Shown: positions 8,723 through 12,675 of the stretch, piece after piece
Layout: each line of letters opens with the position of its first letter
Numbering within the stretch: position 1 is the stretch's first letter
Origin: Candidatus Gerdarchaeota archaeon
GTDB taxonomy: Archaea; Asgardarchaeota; Heimdallarchaeia; JABLTI01
Assembly: GCA_016840945.1 (NCBI GenBank)
Contig: JAEORJ010000243.1
Location: forward strand, 1-12,675
Reading direction: 5' to 3'
DNA: 12,675 bases
Made by a program: the position numbers and the translations under genes
Notes under the pieces: model-generated
The model's input: only the letters and a program-made list of their open reading frames with translations
The model's database searches: none
What the model was told of the DNA's origin: nothing

Positions 8723-8727
8723 TATTA

Positions 8728-8735
8728 ATTTATAA
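8728..8735 (-). promoter_or_regulatory. TATA box for the long propeller gene
   Basis: The minus strand reads TTATAAAT, centred about 50 bp before the ATG at 8682. With the usual spacing of about 25 bp, transcription would start near 8706. It forms half of a palindrome (AATTTATA at 8727-8734, TATAAATT at 8739-8746) with the TATA box facing the other way. Confidence 0.55.
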
Positions 8736-8738
8736 CAA

Positions 8739-8745
8739 TATAAAT
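8739..8745 (+). promoter_or_regulatory. TATA box facing the 32-codon frame
   Basis: TATAAAT on the + strand begins 26 bases before the ATG at 8765. That is the spacing expected for a leaderless archaeal transcript. In AT-rich DNA such a match may be chance. Confidence 0.35.
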
Positions 8746-8765
8746 TTTTTGTAGAACTACAAAAA
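8746..8765. promoter_or_regulatory. Inverted repeat TTTTTGTAG / CTACAAAAA (possible operator)
   Basis: Nine-base arms at 8746-8754 and 8757-8765 are separated by AA. The core TTGTAG/CTACAA is the same as in the repeat at 8698-8722. It lies directly between the + strand TATA box and the ATG at 8765, and upstream of the minus-strand TATA box. Confidence 0.5.
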
Positions 8766-8863
8766 TGATTTTGTATGAGAAAGAATCTATGCTACCAAAT
8801 AATCTAGAAAAATCAATTAAAGAAATAAAAAAAGAAGAAAATGAATGGTTGTTAGCTTTTTAA
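8765..8863 (+). CDS. Possible 32-residue leaderless microprotein
   Basis: An ATG at 8765 opens a frame of 32 codons ending in TAA at 8861-8863. The product starts MILYEKES, has a charged middle (IKEIKKEEN) that could be an amphipathic helix, and ends WLLAF. There is no ribosome binding site, but a TATA-like box 26 bases upstream would allow leaderless translation. The stop codon falls at the edge of the loop of the hairpin at 8845-8870. It is divergent from the long propeller gene, with the TTGTAG repeats between them, so it could be a small co-regulated protein or the stub of a lost gene. A frame this short can arise by chance, so existence is uncertain and no function is assigned. Confidence 0.3.
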   Translation: MILYEKESMLPNNLEKSIKEIKKEENEWLLAF

Positions 8864-8870
8864 CAACCAT
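8845..8870. terminator. 10-bp stem hairpin terminator
   Basis: ATGGTTGTTA (8845-8854) and TAACAACCAT (8861-8870) form a perfect 10-bp stem with a 6-base loop. On the minus strand it is followed by a T-rich run (8820-8844), giving a good terminator for the GATase-like gene. It also overlaps the end of the small + strand frame, so it may act in both directions. Confidence 0.65.
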
Positions 8871-8896
8871 ATCAAGTATTGATTTTAACTACAATT

Positions 8897-9865
8897 TTAT
8901 TTTCTAGTTTTCCTTACAAAGATTAACACTATTCCAAGAGTAACAAACACTAATGGAAAAGCAAACTCAATTGATAATTTCTTAGTATAAGGAGTATTTA
9001 GCCAATTGATGATATTCAAGCCCAATACTTCATTATCTGAATCAAAGAAATCTACAGTGCCATCGCTATCCGCATCATCACTTGATGACCAGATATTGAA
9101 ATCTGAGGAGATTACTAATTTTCCTTTGTCTATGGAGTACCCCTCTAGTGCGCACAGCATTGGAATATTGTTAGCAAAATCACCAGAATCATCCCAGGTG
9201 TTGGTATCATCATCATCAGTAACCAAGAGGTTAGTTGTACCACTTGGAGTTGTTGTAAATCCTGTTCCTGCATATACTTCAACACGAGTTATCCCAGAAG
9301 TTATTTCATGCTCTTTGATATTGGTATCATTTAGGCAGAATTGTAAGCTATTTCCTACATAATCATCCGAATCACGAATACCCTCTTCAATCGGATAATC
9401 AAATCCAAAACGATTCACTAGATCAGTCATACTGTTACCAAAAAGAGCCCACTCAGTAATTACAAAGATGCTTCCACCACTTAAAACCCAATTATAGATT
9501 TCATCGATTTCTTGAGTAGTATAGTTTGTAAATGAACATACAATAACAAGGATATTGCATTGCGACAGTGTTGCTTGATCTATTGTTTGACCGACATCTA
9601 ATGTTTCAACGGTATAGGAATTATTAGTTAACATTGTAGCAAAATCTGCAAAAGCACCTGAAAGTGAGTTTTCATTGGTATCATTTATCGCAGTAACTGG
9701 GTAATGACTTTCTTCAAAAAGAACCGTTTTAGTCACTGCTGCTTTTGTTGAAGTAATTGTTGTACTATCAAAATAAAACATAAAAGAATTCAAAGCTAAA
9801 ATCATCATTAACACTAACAATAGTGATTTCTTTTTAGCTGAAAAAATAGTATTTATTCTTATCAA
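8897..9865 (-). CDS. Secreted, membrane-anchored GATase-like (DUF4350/GldG-type) domain protein
   Basis: This is a 322-residue exported protein. The start is uncertain: no ATG gives a full signal peptide. I chose the TTG at 9865, which has GGTTGAT upstream and lies about 40 bp after a TATA-like box; a TTG at 9886 is the alternative. The N-terminus has basic residues (SAKKKS) and a hydrophobic core. Residues about 46-291 follow the class I glutamine-amidotransferase-like pattern of DUF4350/GldG proteins: VLFEESHYP, then NILVIVCSFTNYTTQEID, then SGGSIFVITEW, then an EHEITSGI segment and KGKLVISSDFNIW. No obvious catalytic Cys triad is seen, so sensing or binding is likelier than hydrolysis. An Asp-rich loop (DADSDGTVDFFDSDN, about 264-278) resembles the calcium loops of its neighbours. 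A C-terminal helix and RKTRK tail anchor it. It sits between the two propeller genes. Confidence 0.75.
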   Translation of the reverse strand: MIRINTIFSAKKKSLLLVLMMILALNSFMFYFDSTTITSTKAAVTKTVLFEESHYPVTAINDTNENSLSGAFADFATMLTNNSYTVETLDVGQTIDQATLSQCNILVIVCSFTNYTTQEIDEIYNWVLSGGSIFVITEWALFGNSMTDLVNRFGFDYPIEEGIRDSDDYVGNSLQFCLNDTNIKEHEITSGITRVEVYAGTGFTTTPSGTTNLLVTDDDDTNTWDDSGDFANNIPMLCALEGYSIDKGKLVISSDFNIWSSSDDADSDGTVDFFDSDNEVLGLNIINWLNTPYTKKLSIEFAFPLVFVTLGIVLIFVRKTRK

Positions 9866-9900
9866 AATTATCAACCAAATTAACAAAATAGAGTTTAGCT

Positions 9901-9909
9901 ATATTAAAT
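9901..9909 (-). promoter_or_regulatory. TATA-like box for the GATase-like gene
   Basis: The minus strand reads ATTTAATAT here, about 40 bp before the TTG at 9865. A start of transcription near 9880 would exclude the TTG at 9886. The match is weak in AT-rich DNA. Confidence 0.3.
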
Positions 9910-9946
9910 TTTATTTGTAACAAAACAAGATTAATCATAATAAATA

Positions 9947-9972
9947 GAAAAAAGAGGAGTTAGACCCTCTTC
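9947..9972 (-). terminator. Hairpin plus T-run overlapping the stop codon of the short propeller gene
   Basis: On the minus strand AAGAGG (9971-9966) pairs with CCTCTT (9957-9952) across an 8-base loop that contains the TAA stop. The stem runs straight into six T. The 5' arm is part of the codons for the basic KKKR tail. This resembles a bacterial intrinsic terminator. Confidence 0.65.
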
Positions 9973-11687
9973 TTTTTTAGAATCATTATTGAACTAGCTG
10001 AGAAAATGAAAAACGAAATAATTAATGGAAAGATTGGTAAGGTATTCAAATCAGTTGGTGATGTAGAAGACTCTGTAGGGTGATCATCTGGATCTGTCGG
10101 GCCTGTTCCAGCTTCAATTTCAATATTATCATCATATCCATCGCCATCTGTATCTGTAAGGAGAGGATTAGTTTGATATCCATCTGCTCCTATATAGACT
10201 TCTTCTGAATCAGAGATTGTATCACCATCGGAATCAGCATTGTTGGGATTTGTGCCATAGCAGTAAATTTCTTTCCAATCTAATAACTCATCCGCATCTG
10301 TATCGGTGAGTAGTGGATCGGAATTATAGAACATTTCTGATAAATCATCGATATGATCTCCATCTGTGTCCTCTTGTCCAATATTAAAGGTTGAGCATTT
10401 TTCTCTTGACCAGAGAGCTTTTCCACTTTCTTCAACATCAGTTATCCCTAAACAGTATAGTGCATTATTAGTGCAAGGGCAAATGATTTCATCAATATCA
10501 TCATTATTGATATCAATCAATAGAGGAGTATTATAAATACCTCCAGTATTAATGTAAGTAAATACTTTAAGACCAGAGTTATTAAAACAAATAACTTCAC
10601 CAAAGGTATTCGTAATTATAATATCCATTACATTATTGTTGTCTATGTCTGCTATTAACGGTTGCGAGTCACCATACGATATACCAACATTAGTCCAAAG
10701 AGTAACTCCACAACTATTGATACAATATAATATTCCTTGATTACCGAAAATATGAAATCCTGGTTTATCTGCATGAATCATTATTTCTAATTTACCATCG
10801 GAATTGACATCTGCTACAACCGGTGAAGAGAAAATATCAGTGTCAGCAATATCTGTTATTTGGAAATAAACTTCAGTTGGATCAGTAGCATCTACACATA
10901 CTAGTGTATCAACACCATTGTAAAATAATAATTGGTAAGTTCCAGTATTATTTAGATCAGCTAAAACAATATCTTGTGAATTAACCATGTTCCAGTTTAC
11001 ATCAGCATATTGTAGAATACCTAAGTAATTAAAACAAATTGGTCCAAGAGTGCTTGGTACGATAATCTCCAACTCGGGTGTTTCATCGATATTACCTACA
11101 ACTGGAGAACCTCCAATATAATTTGCATGTGTAGCATTCCAAAGACTTTCTCCCATATGATTCAAACAAAGTAGTTTATCATCTGTATTGCTAACAAGAA
11201 TTTCATAATAGCCATCAATATCAATATCAACAACAATAGGATCATGATAAATTGATCCACCTAAAGAAGCAATCCATATTAGTACTCCATTTTTATCAAG
11301 ACAATATACATCTCCATCCGTATTAGCAACCACCACATCCATTGATCCATCAAGATTTATATCTGCTACAGCAGGACTAGCTACCACGTCATTACTTGTC
11401 AGATAGGTCCAAACTTGAGTGCCAAGGTTATTTACACAATAGATATTGCAATCATATGATCCAAAAACAATCTCAAGATTTTCATCAGCATTAATATCCA
11501 AAAATGCTGGAGAAGTATAAATTGGTGCTCCTATTGTAAAATTCCATAGTTCAACTAGAGCTATCTCTACTTTAGGTGAAGAATCAACTGCTTCTATATC
11601 AGTAAAATTTCCATTTGTCAACAAGTAATTTGAGCTAAGCATTATAAAACAAATTACCATTATAGTAAATCCTTTAGGTATTCGCAT
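9960..11687 (-). CDS. Surface protein: eight-repeat beta-propeller, four TSP3-like repeats, membrane anchor (family B, short form)
   Basis: This 575-residue exported protein is a paralogue of the one at 6322-8682. The ATG follows GAGGAG by 5 bases. After a signal peptide (about 1-25), eight blades (about 46-437) repeat SPxVADINxDGxxEI...YCxxxxGxxxW. Several calcium loops have decayed (blade 4 IDETPELEI, blade 5 LNNTGTYQL). One Cys per blade is kept at the same place (84, 129, 174, 218, 264, 322, 367, 412). A CSTFNIG junction, matching STFNTG in the paralogue, leads to four TSP3-like Asp-rich repeats (438-537). A short Ser/Thr/Pro linker, a transmembrane helix (about 550-570) and a KKKRV tail follow. 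The stalk is much shorter than in the paralogue, and the long cytosolic tail is missing. Extracellular recognition or adhesion is inferred, and the ligand is unknown. Confidence 0.9.
   Translation of the reverse strand: MRIPKGFTIMVICFIMLSSNYLLTNGNFTDIEAVDSSPKVEIALVELWNFTIGAPIYTSPAFLDINADENLEIVFGSYDCNIYCVNNLGTQVWTYLTSNDVVASPAVADINLDGSMDVVVANTDGDVYCLDKNGVLIWIASLGGSIYHDPIVVDIDIDGYYEILVSNTDDKLLCLNHMGESLWNATHANYIGGSPVVGNIDETPELEIIVPSTLGPICFNYLGILQYADVNWNMVNSQDIVLADLNNTGTYQLLFYNGVDTLVCVDATDPTEVYFQITDIADTDIFSSPVVADVNSDGKLEIMIHADKPGFHIFGNQGILYCINSCGVTLWTNVGISYGDSQPLIADIDNNNVMDIIITNTFGEVICFNNSGLKVFTYINTGGIYNTPLLIDINNDDIDEIICPCTNNALYCLGITDVEESGKALWSREKCSTFNIGQEDTDGDHIDDLSEMFYNSDPLLTDTDADELLDWKEIYCYGTNPNNADSDGDTISDSEEVYIGADGYQTNPLLTDTDGDGYDDNIEIEAGTGPTDPDDHPTESSTSPTDLNTLPIFPLIISFFIFSASSIMILKKKRV
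10077..10376 (-). repeat. Coding repeats: TSP3-like calcium-binding stalk, short form
   Basis: Four units carry DTDGDHIDD, DTDADELLD, DSDGDTISD and DTDGDGYDD loops. Compared with about eleven units in the paralogue, this gives a shorter stalk. Confidence 0.85.
10377..11552 (-). repeat. Coding repeats: eight propeller blades, short form
   Basis: Eight units of about 135-175 bases encode one blade each. The sixth is longest, with an insertion containing GFHIFGNQGI. Confidence 0.8.
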
Positions 11688-11731
11688 AATATCTCCTCAA
11701 TAAATTCTAAAAGAACAATTATTTGTTATAG

Positions 11732-11738
11732 TTTAAAT
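11732..11738 (-). promoter_or_regulatory. TATA box for the short propeller gene
   Basis: The minus strand reads AAAGAAATTTAAACT, a purine-rich BRE-like string followed by a TATA-like TTTAAA, centred about 48 bp before the ATG at 11687. The predicted leader of about 22 bases contains the GAGGAG site. Confidence 0.45.
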
Positions 11739-11903
11739 TTCTTTTTAGAAAAGAAAGACAATTATTTTTTCTTTATTTGGGTATCTCAAAAATACTCTTT
11801 ACAATTTTAATAGTTCCAAAATATCCGTTTAATGCACCAGATAACTAAAATATCTTATTAATATGAAATTGGAGTGTCTTTAGAGAATTGATTTTTAATT
11901 AAT

Positions 11904-12675
11904 TTACAGATCCTTTTCAATATACCCGTCAATGATTTGGAATCCCAGATAATTAGTCACAATTTCCTCAATAATTTGTGTTGGGTATTGTGTTACTGTT
12001 GTTAACCAATTGATTGATGCTTTCTTTGTGTTCTTTAATAAGCCATCAACCTTGGTTACCATTTCATCTGTTATGTCAGGGTTTAAGGGCACAAATGAAT
12101 AGCTTTCTTCTGTCTTCATATGGTTCAAATCAAAATCCTTTTTTGCAGCAGGGTAATTTTCAACTAATCGAGATTCCATTAGTTGTTTTTCCTGTTCAGC
12201 TCTATACTGTTCACCCGATATGTATTGGCTTAGTATTGTTTCAATATAATCTGTCGAATAGGTTCCCACAGGTGTCATCCAACAATTGATTACAGCTTTA
12301 AATTCAATACCCATTTTAGTAGTACATCTGAAATAATCATCATAACATGCAACTGGGGTGTCCTTGCTACGTTGTTCACGAAGAAATTCAAAGTTTTCTA
12401 TGAAATAGAAAGGTATAGTTGCTCTTGTATAACGATCCTTCCAAGAAATCTCATAAGGAGTAATTTTTAGATAACTTCCTTTAATTGATAAACGCATGGA
12501 GATAAAAATCAGTAGTGCATAAATTAATCCTATGCCAAGTCCTATGGCTACATTATGCTTGAATAGCATATTGTGAAATGATTCTGTTAAACCAATATTA
12601 GCTCCGATGATGAGAAAAATACAGAAAGCTGCGCTGAGAGCTGTGAAAGCTCCTCTCTTAATGGTACCACCAAAT
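11904..12675 (-). CDS. Polytopic membrane protein with PH-like domain, 5' end beyond the window (family A)
   Basis: This is a partial gene: the frame stays open from the stop at 11904 to the last base, and the visible part encodes 256 residues. The ATG at 12569 is internal, because the codons before it encode GTIKRGA...NIGLTES, which matches TVKRGA...NIGLTES at 355-383 of the protein at 4378-6168. Two hydrophobic helices are followed by a PH-like domain (LKITPYEISWKDR, then IPFYFIENFEF, then NCWMTP), a charged linker, and the C-terminal helical domain with INWLTTVTQYP and LGFQIIDG. The match to its paralogue runs to near the last residue. The missing N-terminal part is presumably the Gly-rich multi-helix region. 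A PH-like domain suggests membrane or protein binding at the cytosolic face. It lies upstream of the short propeller gene on the same strand, with a separate TATA box between them. Confidence 0.8.
   Translation of the reverse strand, partial: FGGTIKRGAFTALSAAFCIFLIIGANIGLTESFHNMLFKHNVAIGLGIGLIYALLIFISMRLSIKGSYLKITPYEISWKDRYTRATIPFYFIENFEFLREQRSKDTPVACYDDYFRCTTKMGIEFKAVINCWMTPVGTYSTDYIETILSQYISGEQYRAEQEKQLMESRLVENYPAAKKDFDLNHMKTEESYSFVPLNPDITDEMVTKVDGLLKNTKKASINWLTTVTQYPTQIIEEIVTNYLGFQIIDGYIEKDL

Noticed and set aside
8889..8894. Fifth CTACAA near the end of the GATase-like gene
   Set aside because: It is a single copy without an inverted partner, like scattered copies inside genes.
9006..9362. 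118-codon + strand frame antisense to the GATase-like gene
   Set aside because: It is Ser/Val/Pro-rich, a by-product of the Asp/Thr-rich sense strand, and lacks a ribosome site. Frames at 5018-5296, 5966-6211, 6542-6739, 7944-8138, 8396-8629 and 12014-12289 are rejected likewise.
9960..9974. KKxx-like C-terminus of the short propeller protein (KKKRV), recalling eukaryotic ER-retrieval signals
   Set aside because: Basic residues after a C-terminal helix are the ordinary stop-transfer pattern, and the motif has no known role in archaea.
1..12675. tRNA, rRNA, insertion sequences, CRISPR arrays
   Set aside because: Looked for and not seen: no tRNA-like cloverleaf, no transposase-like protein and no repeat-spacer array in any part of the window.

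Overview
The window looks like archaeal DNA, possibly from an Asgard (Promethearchaeota-type) lineage. It is AT-rich. Ribosome binding sites are of the GGAGG/GGTGAT kind. Plausible TATA boxes lie about 47-50 bp before three start codons, and several genes end in T-runs or short hairpins. Four genes encode large exported proteins anchored by one C-terminal helix followed by a short basic tail. The archaeal assignment is fairly firm; the Asgard placement is an inference from protein style only.

Layout. On the + strand, 46-3249 encodes a giant surface protein with three tandem beta-sandwich-like repeats, four Ig-like domains and a C-terminal anchor. After a 409-bp gap, 3659-4348 encodes a cysH-type APS/PAPS reductase with a complete 4Fe-4S cysteine set. 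It converges on a block of five minus-strand genes, listed here in transcription order: a polytopic membrane protein cut by the window edge (11904-12675), a propeller/TSP3 surface protein (9960-11687), a secreted GATase-like protein (8897-9865), a second, longer propeller/TSP3 protein (6322-8682), and a full-length membrane protein (4378-6168). The outer two are paralogues of each other and the two propeller genes are paralogues of each other, so the order is A-B-G-B'-A' with every gene on the same strand.

How they may work together. B proteins put an eight-repeat beta-propeller and a calcium-binding stalk outside the cell. A proteins are Gly-rich multi-helix membrane proteins whose C-terminal part holds a PH-like domain and a small conserved helical domain, probably in the cytosol. 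The double occurrence of A next to B suggests the families act together, perhaps in surface recognition or adhesion coupled to the membrane. No function is proven from sequence. Each gene seems to have its own promoter and terminator.

The most striking non-coding region is 8696-8870: two back-to-back TATA boxes, each followed by an inverted TTGTAG/CTACAA repeat, between the long propeller gene and an unlisted 32-codon frame on the + strand that would be read leaderless, ending in a strong hairpin.
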